A stretch of DNA of 64,000 nucleotides. Source: Streptococcus pseudopneumoniae (GTDB lineage Bacteria; Bacillota; Bacilli; Lactobacillales; Streptococcaceae). The notes under the pieces are model-generated. The model saw only the letters and a program-made list of their open reading frames with translations, was not told the origin of the DNA and searched no databases. The stretch lies in the NCBI RefSeq assembly GCF_001074155.1, contig NZ_JUUZ01000012.1, positions 1-64,000 of the forward strand, in the 5' to 3' direction. The stretch's first letter is position 1; each line of letters starts with the position of its first letter. Position numbers and translations under genes: made by a program. This document shows positions 36,622-44,858 of the stretch, in pieces.

Positions 36622-37305
36622 TTAATCGTCACTTCCAAAGATACGTAGGAAGCTAAGGAAGAGGTTGATAAAGTCGAGGTAGAGGCTAAGTGCTAAAGAA
36701 ATTGCCCAACCTGTAGCGACCTGACCATCTGACTCTTCGTAAACATAACGAATTTTTTGATTATCCCAAGCAATCAGTCCTGAAAAGACAAGAACCATTA
36801 TGATACTAATGATATAGTCCATTAGGTCACTATTTAAGAAGATATTGACAACCATAGCGAGTATCAAACCAAATAGGGCTGCAATCAAAGCACGACCGAT
36901 TCCACTCAAATCTTTTTTGATGACTACTCCTACGATAGCCATCACGAAGAAGAGGGCTGCACTGGAGATAAAGGCTGTCAAAACTGTCCCAGGAAGATAG
37001 AGCGACACAATGAAGCTTAGTGAAAAACCGTTGATCGCTGAGTAGAGCAGAAATATTGGAAAGGTTGCTGGACTATTCTTTACCGCTAAACCACTCGCAA
37101 AAATCACTAGAGCTACTTCTACAATTCCTGTTACGATTAGCCATATACGAGCGTTAATCATTAACTGAACAAGAAGATCTTGGAAGGTTGTTAACATTAA
37201 GGCTGAAACGATTGCAGATAAGGCAATCCCAATCCCTACAAAAGCATAGACTTTTGCATAAAATTGATTCAGACCAGAACGTTCTTGAATAATTGTTTGA
37301 TTCAT
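36622..37305 (-). CDS. Bax inhibitor-1 / YccA family membrane protein
   Basis: 227 residues with seven predicted transmembrane helices, the size and hydrophobicity pattern of the BI-1 (TMBIM) family. The N-terminal cytoplasmic segment is MNQTIIQERSGLNQFYAKVY, and the C-terminal helix includes the conserved ALSLYLDFINLFLSFLRIFG. Some bacterial members are proton-sensitive calcium leak channels; the role here is unknown. AAGGAGA precedes the ATG. Single gene with its own terminator. Confidence 0.92.
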   Translation of the reverse strand: MNQTIIQERSGLNQFYAKVYAFVGIGIALSAIVSALMLTTFQDLLVQLMINARIWLIVTGIVEVALVIFASGLAVKNSPATFPIFLLYSAINGFSLSFIVSLYLPGTVLTAFISSAALFFVMAIVGVVIKKDLSGIGRALIAALFGLILAMVVNIFLNSDLMDYIISIIMVLVFSGLIAWDNQKIRYVYEESDGQVATGWAISLALSLYLDFINLFLSFLRIFGSDD

Positions 37306-37358
37306 ATCTTTTTCTCCTTATGAAATCTTTTTTCTGATTATAACAAAAATAAACTATT

Positions 37359-38099
37359 TTAACTTAAATAAAACATGAGTATGCCTGCAGCAATGGCAAC
37401 GTTGAGACTTTCCGCTTGCCCTTTCATGGTAATATGAACCAGTTGGTCTGCCTGATTTGTCATGAATTGACTAATTCCTTGACCTTCATTTCCCATGACC
37501 AAGGCGAAATCTTCTAGCTGAGCAAGCTCACGATAATCTTTAGAGTTTTGGGACAAAGTAGTTGCCAGAATTGGTAAATTGCCCTTTTTAGCCTCTTCAA
37601 TAAAAGTTTCAACAGCCATCCGATAAATCGGTACATGAAAATGACTGCCCTGCATGGATCGGAGAGTCTTCAAGCTGTAAATATCTGCTGACTTGCTTGA
37701 AACGATGACTCCAGAAAAACCTGCTGCATCTGCCGTTCGGATCATTGTGCCAACATTTCCAGGATCCTGCACGTCTTCTAAGAAGAGATATTTCCCTTGA
37801 CTCAAATCCGGCAACTGCTCTTCTTCCTTTTGAACAATGGCTACAATGCCCTGAGGAGTTTGTGAATCTGCCAAATCAAGTAAAATTTCTTCGGCCACAA
37901 AGACAGTCTGAGGGTAGTCCGTTAATTTTTCACCATACTCTGAAAGGGCAAATATTTTCTCAATCTTTGCACCAGCCTGAACAGCCTCTTCAAACAAATG
38001 CCATCCTTCAATTAAATAAGAAGATTTTCGATATTTTTTTTGATGCAATTTCTTGGCATTTTTTACCACAGAATTGGCTTTAGAGGTTATAATAGTCAT
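37359..38099 (-). CDS. SpoU-family RNA 2'-O-ribose methyltransferase
   Basis: 246 residues from the ATG at 38099. An N-terminal substrate-binding domain (about 1-95, with KKYRKSSYLIEGWHLFEEAV) is followed by the knotted SPOUT domain with the three family motifs: DVQDPGNVGTMIRTADAAG (about 107), LVMGNEGQGIS (about 197) and ESLNVAIAAGI (about 227). The target (23S rRNA or tRNA) is not determined. No Shine-Dalgarno is present; an extended -10 lies 6 nt before the ATG, predicting a leaderless mRNA. Divergent from acyP, and the two promoter and start regions interleave. Confidence 0.93.
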   Translation of the reverse strand: MTIITSKANSVVKNAKKLHQKKYRKSSYLIEGWHLFEEAVQAGAKIEKIFALSEYGEKLTDYPQTVFVAEEILLDLADSQTPQGIVAIVQKEEEQLPDLSQGKYLFLEDVQDPGNVGTMIRTADAAGFSGVIVSSKSADIYSLKTLRSMQGSHFHVPIYRMAVETFIEEAKKGNLPILATTLSQNSKDYRELAQLEDFALVMGNEGQGISQFMTNQADQLVHITMKGQAESLNVAIAAGILMFYLS

Positions 38100-38105
38100 A
38101 GGAGT

Positions 38106-38114
38106 ATTATAACA
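38106..38114 (-). promoter_or_regulatory. Extended -10 abutting the RNA methyltransferase ATG
   Basis: TGTTATAAT on minus, then six bases (ACTCCT) and the ATG. It overlaps the acyP leader on the other strand. Confidence 0.7.
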
Positions 38115-38132
38115 CAATCAAGGAGGTTTGGT

Positions 38133-38411
38133 ATGCAAAAGGTCAAAATGATTGCTCAAGGACGAGTCCAAGGAGTCGGTTTTCGCTGGGGCGTCTATAC
38201 CCTTGCCCTCGAGCTAGGTGGAATCACTGGACGTGTCTGGAACAACGATGACGGAACAGTTGAAATTCTTGCCCAAGCAGAGTCTTCAGCTATCATGGCT
38301 AAGTTCATCCAAGAAATCCGAAAAGGACCTACTCCCTTCTCAAAAGTAACTTATCTAGATGTTCAATTGAGCAACTTCCCATCCTATTCAGATTTCAAAG
38401 TAGCAAATTAG
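38133..38411 (+). CDS. acyP: Acylphosphatase
   Basis: Hydrolyses acyl phosphates. 92 residues from the ATG at 38133, chosen for the AGGAGG seven bases upstream; a longer frame would run through the divergent gene. The catalytic loop GRVQGVGFRWGVY (Arg near 20) and the Asn in VWNNDDGTVEI (near 39) are intact. It precedes yidC by 76 bp, a conserved pairing in streptococci, but yidC has its own promoter. Confidence 0.95.
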   Translation: MQKVKMIAQGRVQGVGFRWGVYTLALELGGITGRVWNNDDGTVEILAQAESSAIMAKFIQEIRKGPTPFSKVTYLDVQLSNFPSYSDFKVAN

Positions 38412-38424
38412 GTCTCTAGAACTA

Positions 38425-38453
38425 TTGTATATTTTCAAAAAAAACAGTAGAAT
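38425..38453 (+). promoter_or_regulatory. yidC promoter
   Basis: TTGTAT (38425-38430), exactly 17 bp, TAGAAT (38448-38453), 35 nt before the GTG start. Confidence 0.65.
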
Positions 38454-38487
38454 AGAAAGGTATCATTTTTAAGAAGGAATTAAAACA

Positions 38488-39414
38488 GTGAAATCAATTA
38501 AACGAATCGCCCTCTCTATCATGGGAGTGGCTATGCTATTAGTCTTAACAGGCTGTGTCCAGGTTGATAAAGCAACTGGACAACCAACAGGATTTATTTG
38601 GAATACAATCGGAGCACCTATGGCTGAAGCCATCAAGTACTTTGCTACTGATAAAGGTCTAGGCTTCGGGGTCGCTATTATTATCGTAACCATTATCGTC
38701 CGCTTGATTATTTTGCCACTTGGTATCTACCAATCATGGAAGGCAACGCTTCATTCTGAAAAGATGAACGCCCTCAAGCATGTTCTTGAGCCACATCAGA
38801 CTCGTCTCAAAGAAGCAACTACTCAAGAAGAAAAACTGGAAGCCCAACAAGCCCTCTTTGCTGCTCAAAAAGAACATGGTATCAGCATGTTTGGCGGAGT
38901 AGGATGTTTCCCTCTCCTCATCCAAATGCCTTTCTTCTCAGCGATCTACTTTGCTGCTCAACATACAGAAGGTGTTGCTGAAGCTAGCTTCTTAGGAATC
39001 GCACTTGGTTCTCCAAGTTGGATTCTTATCGCCTGTGCAGGTGTTCTCTACTACGTCCAATCGCTCCTTTCACTACATGGAGTTGAAGACGAGACTCAAA
39101 GAGAACAACTCAAGAAGATGATTTACATGAGTCCAATGATGATTGTCATGTTCTCTATCTTCTCACCAGCCAGCGTTACGCTTTACTGGGTTGTTGGTGG
39201 TTTCATGATGATCCTTCAACAATTCATCGTTAACTACATCATTCGTCCAAAACTTCGTAAAAAAGTACGTGAAGAATATGCCAAGAACCCACCAAAAGCA
39301 AGCAAAACTTCAGGTGCTCGTAAAGATGTAACCCCTGAATCAGCTGCAGTTATCTCCACTTCTGCTAAGAAGAAAAATAAAAAACGCAATTCTGGAAAAC
39401 AACATTCTAGATAA
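38488..39414 (+). CDS. yidC: Membrane protein insertase YidC (lipoprotein form)
   Basis: Inserts and folds membrane proteins, alone or with Sec. 308 residues starting at GTG (38488) behind AAGAAGGA. Lipoprotein signal with lipobox LTGC (Cys23), then the five-helix YidC/Oxa1 core (about 55-250), including IIVTIIVRLIILPLGIYQSWK with the conserved groove Arg, FGGVGCFPLLIQMPFF, and a basic C-terminal tail (KKKNKKRNSGKQHSR) that can contact the ribosome. Streptococci carry two YidC paralogues; which one this is cannot be decided here. Monocistronic after acyP with a good terminator. Confidence 0.95.
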   Translation: MKSIKRIALSIMGVAMLLVLTGCVQVDKATGQPTGFIWNTIGAPMAEAIKYFATDKGLGFGVAIIIVTIIVRLIILPLGIYQSWKATLHSEKMNALKHVLEPHQTRLKEATTQEEKLEAQQALFAAQKEHGISMFGGVGCFPLLIQMPFFSAIYFAAQHTEGVAEASFLGIALGSPSWILIACAGVLYYVQSLLSLHGVEDETQREQLKKMIYMSPMMIVMFSIFSPASVTLYWVVGGFMMILQQFIVNYIIRPKLRKKVREEYAKNPPKASKTSGARKDVTPESAAVISTSAKKKNKKRNSGKQHSR

Positions 39415-39423
39415 AAAAATAAA

Positions 39424-39452
39424 AGGCTTAGCATTCGAGCTAAGCTTTTTTT
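39424..39452 (+). terminator. yidC terminator
   Basis: GCTTAGC / GCTAAGC stem followed by seven T on plus. Confidence 0.85.
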
Positions 39453-39461
39453 ATATCAGAA

Positions 39462-39485
39462 AAGCCCGATGTTTCCATCAGGCTT
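39462..39485 (-). terminator. pflA terminator
   Basis: AAGCCTGATG / CATCGGGCTT stem with GAAA loop and TTTT following on minus, four bases after the pflA stop. Confidence 0.8.
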
Positions 39486-39489
39486 CTTT

Positions 39490-40284
39490 TTATCCATGTA
39501 CACGTTTCATGTAATCTTGATAGCTTTCTGTATCCATCAATTCCTTAGCGTTCTTCACACGATCTGCTGTTGGAGGTTTAACCCCTTCAAGTGAATACGG
39601 AATCCCAAGTTCACGCCATTTGAATTCTCCCATAGTGTGGTAGGGTAGGATTTCAAACTTATCAACGTTTTTAAGAGTTTTTACGAACTTCCCAAGTTCA
39701 ATCAAATCTTCATCACGGTCTGTCAATCCAGGCACAAGAACGTGACGAATCCAAACAGGTTTCCCAATATCTGACAAGTACTGAGCACAAGCCAAGATGT
39801 TTTTATTGGTTTGACTGGTTACAATCTTGTGTTGTGCTTCGTTGATTTCCTTGATATCAAGGAGAACCAAGTCTGTCACGGCCATTAGTTTGTTGAATTT
39901 CTCTAAATAACGTGGTTTATTACGGAATGGAAGGGCACAAGTATCCAAGGTACAGTGGATTCCTTTTTCTTTTGCTTTTGTAAAGAGAGCAATCAAGAAA
40001 TCAATCTGCAAGAGAGCTTCTCCTCCACTGACTGTGATACCTCCCTTGTCTCCCCAGAAACCACGATAACGAAGCGCTTCTTCTAGAACATCATCTACTG
40101 TTCGTACACGAGATTTATTGGTTTCCATCGCCCATGTGTCAGGGTTATGGCAATACTGGCAACGCATCTGACAGCCCTGCAAAAAGACAATGAAACGAAT
40201 TCCAGGGCCATCTACCGCCCCAAAACTCTCTGTCGAATGCACCATTCCTGTCACTTGTCCATAGTCAATTGTTTCTTCAGACAT
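39490..40284 (-). CDS. pflA: Pyruvate formate-lyase-activating enzyme
   Basis: Radical-SAM enzyme that installs the glycyl radical on pyruvate formate-lyase under anaerobic conditions. 264 residues from the ATG at 40284; a GTG one codon earlier is also possible. The iron-sulfur motif CX3CX2C is visible in GCQMRCQYCHNP (about 38-46), with the GGE motif in TVSGGEALLQ. AAGGAAGG precedes the start. It has its own TGATATAAT-type promoter and a terminator. The pfl structural gene is not in the window. Confidence 0.95.
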   Translation of the reverse strand: MSEETIDYGQVTGMVHSTESFGAVDGPGIRFIVFLQGCQMRCQYCHNPDTWAMETNKSRVRTVDDVLEEALRYRGFWGDKGGITVSGGEALLQIDFLIALFTKAKEKGIHCTLDTCALPFRNKPRYLEKFNKLMAVTDLVLLDIKEINEAQHKIVTSQTNKNILACAQYLSDIGKPVWIRHVLVPGLTDRDEDLIELGKFVKTLKNVDKFEILPYHTMGEFKWRELGIPYSLEGVKPPTADRVKNAKELMDTESYQDYMKRVHG

Positions 40285-40416
40285 CACGTCACCTTCCTTG
40301 AAACCGTTTTATAGCTTTATTATATCATGCCTGAAAAGAAAAACCACAGATTTTGTCTATTTTTTAGAAAACAAACTGTTTTTCACTTTCAACTTTCATG
40401 ATTTTCAAAAATTCTT

Positions 40417-41670
40417 CTAATCCTTGTCAAAGTCGAATCCATAGAGAGTCGCAAAATAGTCCTCAGGTCGCTCTGCTCTGCGGATTAGTCGTGCACCACC
40501 GTCCTCTGTGTAGAGAATCTCTGCTGAACGAAGTTTCGCATTGTACTGGTAACCCATAGAGAATCCATGCGCACCTGTATCATGAATGACTAACAGATCA
40601 CCAATTTCTGTTTGAGGTAGTTCACGATTAACTGCAAACTTGTCGTTGTTTTCACAAAGTGAACCAACAACATCAACGACTTCCGTCTGACCGTCAGGAT
40701 TCATCATATTGGTGATGTGGTGATAGGCTCCATACATAGCCGGTCTCATAAGATTGACAGCTGATGCATCTACTCCGAGATAAGTTCGGTAGGTTTTCTT
40801 TTTATGGGTTACTTTAGTCACTAGAATTCCATGAGGCGCTAACATAAAGCGACCTAGTTCTGTAAAAATCTTAACTTGACCGAGACTTGCTGGCGTAAGA
40901 ACTTCTTCATAAACCTGACGAACCCCCTCACCAATTAAAGCAATATCATTTGGCTCCTGGTCCGGACGATAGTTGACCCCGATTCCTCCCGAAAGATTGA
41001 TGAAGTCCAGCGAAATACCTAACTTTTCCTTGATTTCTACAGCCAGTTCAAAAAGCTGGCGCGCCAATTCTGGATAATAGAGATGAGTCACAGTATTAGA
41101 AGCTAGGAAGGAATGAATCCCAAAAGTTTTTGCTCCCTTTTCTTTCAAGATAGCAAAGGCTTCAAAGAGCTGTTCCTTAGTCATCCCGAACTTAGCTTCA
41201 CCAGGATTATCCATAATATCCGTTCCGAGTTCAAATACGCCACCGGGATTGTAACGGCAAGAGATGATCTCAGGAATCCCCGCAGCGCGCTCTAAATGGT
41301 CGATATCTTCAAAGGCATCCAAGTTGATAGTCGCCCCTAATTCACGGGCATAAGCGTACTCCTGGTCTGGTGTATTGTTAGATGAAAACATCATCTCCGC
41401 CCCTGTAAACCCAAGCTTATGACTCATCAAGAGTTCTACATAACTAGAACAATCCACTCCACATCCTTCTTCTTGCAAAATCTTCAAGATAGCTGGAGTT
41501 GGGGTTGCCTTAACTGCGAAGTATTCTTTAAAGCCTTTATTCCAAGAGAAAGCCTCATTAACTGCGCGTGCTTTCTCGCGAATACCTTTTTCATCGTAGA
41601 GATGGAATGGAGTTGGAAACTCTTCAACAATCTTTTCTAAGTCTTCACGTTTAATAAATGGCGTCTTCAT
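40417..41670 (-). CDS. lysA: Diaminopimelate decarboxylase
   Basis: PLP enzyme making lysine from meso-diaminopimelate. 417 residues. The PLP Lys is in YFAVKATPTP (about 53), followed by the barrel motifs SSNNTPDQEYAYA, NLSGGIGVNYRPDQ (about 227) and ELGRFMLAPHG. The C-terminal domain has SLCENNDKFAVNRELP and HDTGAHGFSMGYQYN. AAGGAGCCC precedes the ATG. It lies downstream of purR, separated by a hairpin. Confidence 0.94.
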   Translation of the reverse strand: MKTPFIKREDLEKIVEEFPTPFHLYDEKGIREKARAVNEAFSWNKGFKEYFAVKATPTPAILKILQEEGCGVDCSSYVELLMSHKLGFTGAEMMFSSNNTPDQEYAYARELGATINLDAFEDIDHLERAAGIPEIISCRYNPGGVFELGTDIMDNPGEAKFGMTKEQLFEAFAILKEKGAKTFGIHSFLASNTVTHLYYPELARQLFELAVEIKEKLGISLDFINLSGGIGVNYRPDQEPNDIALIGEGVRQVYEEVLTPASLGQVKIFTELGRFMLAPHGILVTKVTHKKKTYRTYLGVDASAVNLMRPAMYGAYHHITNMMNPDGQTEVVDVVGSLCENNDKFAVNRELPQTEIGDLLVIHDTGAHGFSMGYQYNAKLRSAEILYTEDGGARLIRRAERPEDYFATLYGFDFDKD

Positions 41671-41697
41671 AGGGCTCCTTCATATTCATTATCAAAG

Positions 41698-41725
41698 AAA
41701 GGCTGGGACGAAAGTTCCAACCTTT
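41698..41725 (-). terminator. purR terminator
   Basis: AAAGGTTGGAAC / GTCCCAGCCTTT imperfect stem on minus, ended by CTTTG, 18 bases after the purR stop. Confidence 0.6.
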
Positions 41726-41742
41726 AAGCATCTTATTCTCTC

Positions 41743-42567
41743 TTATTTTTCTGTTTCGAAGATGTTCCCAACTTCAACTTCAATTTGTTGGTTCTTCACA
41801 TCAATATTGGTAACTTTTAAGAGCGATTTATAGTCGAACTGCTGTTCACGATCTTCCTGCGCATTATCAGCAAAGACAGCTACACCAGCTAGCTCAGAAT
41901 CAAACTCTGTTAAAAGGCTAATCATACCGTTAATCGTTCCTCCGCCTTTCAAGAAGTCATCAACAATCAAGACACGACTTCCTGCTTTAAGGCTACGTTT
42001 TGAAAGGAACATTTTTTCAATACGGTCACTAGAACCTGAGACGTAGTTAACACTCACAGTTGAACCTTCTGTGATTTTCAAGTCACGACGGACAATGACA
42101 AAAGGTACGTTGAGAACATTTGCTACTGCATTTGCAAGTGGAACCCCTTTGGTCGCTACCGTCATAACAGCATCAATCTTTTGGTCCATAAAGCTCTTAG
42201 CAATAATACGTCCAATATTTTTCAAAATAGCTGGAGTGCTAAGGAGATCAGACAAATAAATGTAGCCTCCTGGCAGAATGCGGTCGCTCTCTGAAAGTTT
42301 ATCGCGAAGCTCTTGGATGATTGTTTTAGATTCAAGGGTAGAGATAGAAGGTGTGAAAATAACCCCACCACCAGCACCTGTCACCGTTTGAATATGGCCG
42401 ATTTCAATTTCTTCAAAGGCGCGCTTAATAATGACAATATCTTCTGAAATAGAAGATTTGGCAGATTCATACTTTTCCGCAAAGGTATTGAGACTGGTTA
42501 ATTTGTATGGATTGTTAATCAAATAATTGGAAATAACAACCATCCGATCACTTCTTCTTAATTTCAT
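41743..42567 (-). CDS. purR: Purine operon regulator PurR
   Basis: PRPP-responsive regulator of purine genes. 274 residues: an N-terminal winged helix (about 1-75, RSDRMVVISNYLINNPYKLTSLNTF) and a phosphoribosyltransferase-like domain with the PRPP loop VLIVDDFLKGGGTING (about 198). In lactococci and streptococci the homologue activates at PurBox sites. A TATAAT box lies about 38 nt upstream of the ATG, with a PurBox-like sequence near its -35 position. Monocistronic. Confidence 0.94.
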   Translation of the reverse strand: MKLRRSDRMVVISNYLINNPYKLTSLNTFAEKYESAKSSISEDIVIIKRAFEEIEIGHIQTVTGAGGGVIFTPSISTLESKTIIQELRDKLSESDRILPGGYIYLSDLLSTPAILKNIGRIIAKSFMDQKIDAVMTVATKGVPLANAVANVLNVPFVIVRRDLKITEGSTVSVNYVSGSSDRIEKMFLSKRSLKAGSRVLIVDDFLKGGGTINGMISLLTEFDSELAGVAVFADNAQEDREQQFDYKSLLKVTNIDVKNQQIEVEVGNIFETEK

Positions 42568-42604
42568 TAGTTATTCACCATTCTTTTTAATTAGTCTTTT
42601 TCTC

Positions 42605-42613
42605 ATTATAACA
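42605..42613 (-). promoter_or_regulatory. purR promoter, extended -10
   Basis: TGTTATAAT on minus, about 38 nt before the purR ATG. Confidence 0.6.
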
Positions 42614-42625
42614 CACTAAAGCAAA

Positions 42626-42638
42626 AAAAACGAACTTT
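42626..42638 (+). promoter_or_regulatory. PurBox-like sequence before purR
   Basis: AAAAACGAACTTT fits the lactococcal PurBox AWWWCCGAACWWT with one mismatch. It overlaps the T-tract of the yhaM terminator, so the match may be accidental. Confidence 0.3.
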
Positions 42639-42653
42639 ATTGTCTAAATAAAG
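42635..42653 (-). terminator. yhaM terminator
   Basis: CTTTATT / AATAAAG stem with 5-nt loop followed on minus by TTCG and a run of eight T. Confidence 0.7.
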
Positions 42654-42669
42654 CTCATTTTTTTAGTTT

Positions 42670-43611
42670 CTAGTCTAATTTTGGCTTGTAGAAGGAACGA
42701 TTGTCCATAGCAAAGACTTTATTGGTCATTTCACCCTCATCAACAAGAGCCAGAGCTGTTGACATCATCATCATACTCGCATCCAAATTATCAATCATAT
42801 GAATAATTTCAGCTTCCATCACACGAGGACGAACAGGACTACCATACTCGAGTAATCCATGGTGGCTGAGAATCACATGGCGCAGAAGCACCACTTCTTC
42901 TCGAGTATCATCAATGCCAAGTTCCATAACCGCTTTGGTAATCTCGCTATCAATCAAGGCGATATGTCCGATAAGATTCCCTCTCACTGTATACTCTGTC
43001 TGATCCGGACCTGTTAACTCAATAACCTTAGCCAGGTCATGAAGCATAATTCCTGCATAGAGCAAGCTCTTATTGAGTTGTGGGTAGACATCTGCAATTG
43101 CCTCTGCTAAACGAACCATAGTCGCTGTATGATAAGCAAGCCCTGTTTCAAAGGCATGGTGGTTGGTTTTTGCAGCTGGATAAGAATAAAATTCTTTATC
43201 ATATTTGGTATAGAGGGCCCGAACGATTCGTTGCCAGATGGGATTTTCAATCTTGAAAATCATCTGTGCCATGTACTCACGGATTTCTTTAACATCCACT
43301 GGTGATTTGACCTTGAAGTCTGCTGGGTCATTGGGTTCGCCAGGCTGAGGTAAGCGAAGGGTAATTTGATTTACCTGTGGAGTGTTGTTGTAAACTTCAC
43401 GACGCCCTTGCATGTGGACAACCTTTCCTACAGTAAAGGCCTCAACGTTATGAGGTTGGGCATCCCAGAGCTTTCCTTCGATTTCCCCACTATCATCTTG
43501 GAAGGTGAAAGCTAGGTAGTTTTTCCCAGCACGCGTCTGTCTCAGATCGGCTGATTTGATTAGGTAAAAGCCTTCGAACAGTTCATCTTTTTTCATGTGA
43601 CTAATCTTCAT
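42670..43611 (-). CDS. yhaM: 3'-5' exoribonuclease YhaM (Cbf1)
   Basis: 313 residues from the ATG at 43611 (MKISHMKKDELFEGFY), which overlaps the rmuC stop by 11 bp and has GAGGAAG upstream; a longer frame lies inside rmuC. An N-terminal OB-fold (about 15-90, LAFTFQDDSGEIEGKLWDA) is followed by an HD domain with HHAFETGLAYHT (about 161) and GIMLHDLAKV (about 192). In pneumococcus Cbf1 trims small regulatory RNAs from the 3' end. Last gene of the rsmA-to-yhaM operon, with a terminator beyond. Confidence 0.95.
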   Translation of the reverse strand: MKISHMKKDELFEGFYLIKSADLRQTRAGKNYLAFTFQDDSGEIEGKLWDAQPHNVEAFTVGKVVHMQGRREVYNNTPQVNQITLRLPQPGEPNDPADFKVKSPVDVKEIREYMAQMIFKIENPIWQRIVRALYTKYDKEFYSYPAAKTNHHAFETGLAYHTATMVRLAEAIADVYPQLNKSLLYAGIMLHDLAKVIELTGPDQTEYTVRGNLIGHIALIDSEITKAVMELGIDDTREEVVLLRHVILSHHGLLEYGSPVRPRVMEAEIIHMIDNLDASMMMMSTALALVDEGEMTNKVFAMDNRSFYKPKLD

Positions 43612-44857
43612 ATTCTTCCTCATCTTCTTGGAACTGGAGCAAATCAAGCATAGGCTCACCTTCTGACAATTCAATATGTCGGAGAGTTCGCTCAATAGCT
43701 GAAGTACGTCGGTTTAACAATTCATCAATATTACCAGTGGCATGTTGTAGGTGTTTTTGCGCTTTAACCAGAATACCACCAAACTTGCCAAATTCGGTTT
43801 TGACGTTGGCTAGAGTTTGGCTAATATGGTCAGCACTCTTTTGGATATTCAGAGTCTTGAAGCCAACAGATAGGGAATTGAGAAGGGCTGACAAGGTACT
43901 TGGTCCCGCAACGATAATCTGCTCATCCCGTCTCAAACCATCAAAGAAAATCGGATTTCTAACAATTTCTGAGTAAAGACCTTCTGTTGGAACAAACAGA
44001 ACTCCAAAATTGGTCGTCCTTGGCGGTGCTATGTACTTGTTCTTAATATCTTTGGCAAAACGCTTAACACTTGTTTGGAGTGATTTGCGACAATTTTCGA
44101 TTTCTTCCTTATCACCTGCTTCATAGGCTTCTTCAAGGCGGTAATAAGCTGCCAGTGGAAACTTAGAATCAATCGGTAGATAAACATATTCCTGGTCACC
44201 TTGCCCAGGCAATTTGATGGCGTACTCGACTCGCTCACTCGAATTTTCAACTGTTGCAAATTCTCGTTCATACTGAACAGGCGTCATGATATCTTCGATA
44301 ATCTGCCCCAGTTGTAATTCTCCTAGAATTCCTCGAGTTTTTGTACCAGATAAGACCTTATTAAGAGCGCCGACATCTCGCGCCACCGTCTGCATTTCTC
44401 CAAGGCCACGATTGACAGATTCCAGTTGCTTGGAAACTGTCTCAAAAGAGGCCTGCAAGCGTGTCTGCAAGGTCTTTTCTAGCTTTTCCTCAACCGTTTG
44501 GCGCATCTGCTCTAAACGTTGCTCATTTGATTCTTGCAAGGCCTGTAGTCGTTGGTCAGTCTTATCTCTGGTTTGGAGGAGGTTTTCATTCATCTCCTGT
44601 CGAACCTGGGTCAGACCTTGGTGCAATTCGATTCGCACCTCCTGCAAACGGTCGCTAACAGCCACTTCTAGATTTTTTTGGTCCAGCTGGCTTGCTTGTC
44701 GCGCTTGTTCAAATCGATAATCTAACTGGTCTGAAAGGTTATCTGCCTGGTCTTCTAAACTCTTGGTCAGGTATTTCCCCTGCCTATCCTGCCTTTGCCA
44801 AATAAGAAAGAGGCCGGCTAGGTTAGCAATTAGTAACAGTAGTAATATAATCTCCAT
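43601..44857 (-). CDS. rmuC: DNA recombination protein RmuC homologue
   Basis: 418 residues from the ATG at 44857, one base after the thiN stop with AGGAGA upstream. N-terminal membrane helix (about 2-18, IILLLLLIANLAGLFLIW), a long coiled coil (about 25-150, rich in Gln/Glu/Arg), then the RmuC nuclease-like domain with VGALNKVLSGTKTRGILGE, YLPIDSKFPLAAY and TEGLYSEIVRNP. Thought to limit DNA rearrangements; the mechanism is unclear. The very acidic C-terminus (FQEDEEEYED) is encoded in the yhaM overlap. Confidence 0.93.
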   Translation of the reverse strand: MEIILLLLLIANLAGLFLIWQRQDRQGKYLTKSLEDQADNLSDQLDYRFEQARQASQLDQKNLEVAVSDRLQEVRIELHQGLTQVRQEMNENLLQTRDKTDQRLQALQESNEQRLEQMRQTVEEKLEKTLQTRLQASFETVSKQLESVNRGLGEMQTVARDVGALNKVLSGTKTRGILGELQLGQIIEDIMTPVQYEREFATVENSSERVEYAIKLPGQGDQEYVYLPIDSKFPLAAYYRLEEAYEAGDKEEIENCRKSLQTSVKRFAKDIKNKYIAPPRTTNFGVLFVPTEGLYSEIVRNPIFFDGLRRDEQIIVAGPSTLSALLNSLSVGFKTLNIQKSADHISQTLANVKTEFGKFGGILVKAQKHLQHATGNIDELLNRRTSAIERTLRHIELSEGEPMLDLLQFQEDEEEYED

Positions 44858-44858
44858 C

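Noticed and set aside
38040..38132. 31-codon upstream extension of acyP
   Set aside because: Overlaps the divergent methyltransferase start; AGGAGG before 38133 defines the usual acylphosphatase N-terminus.
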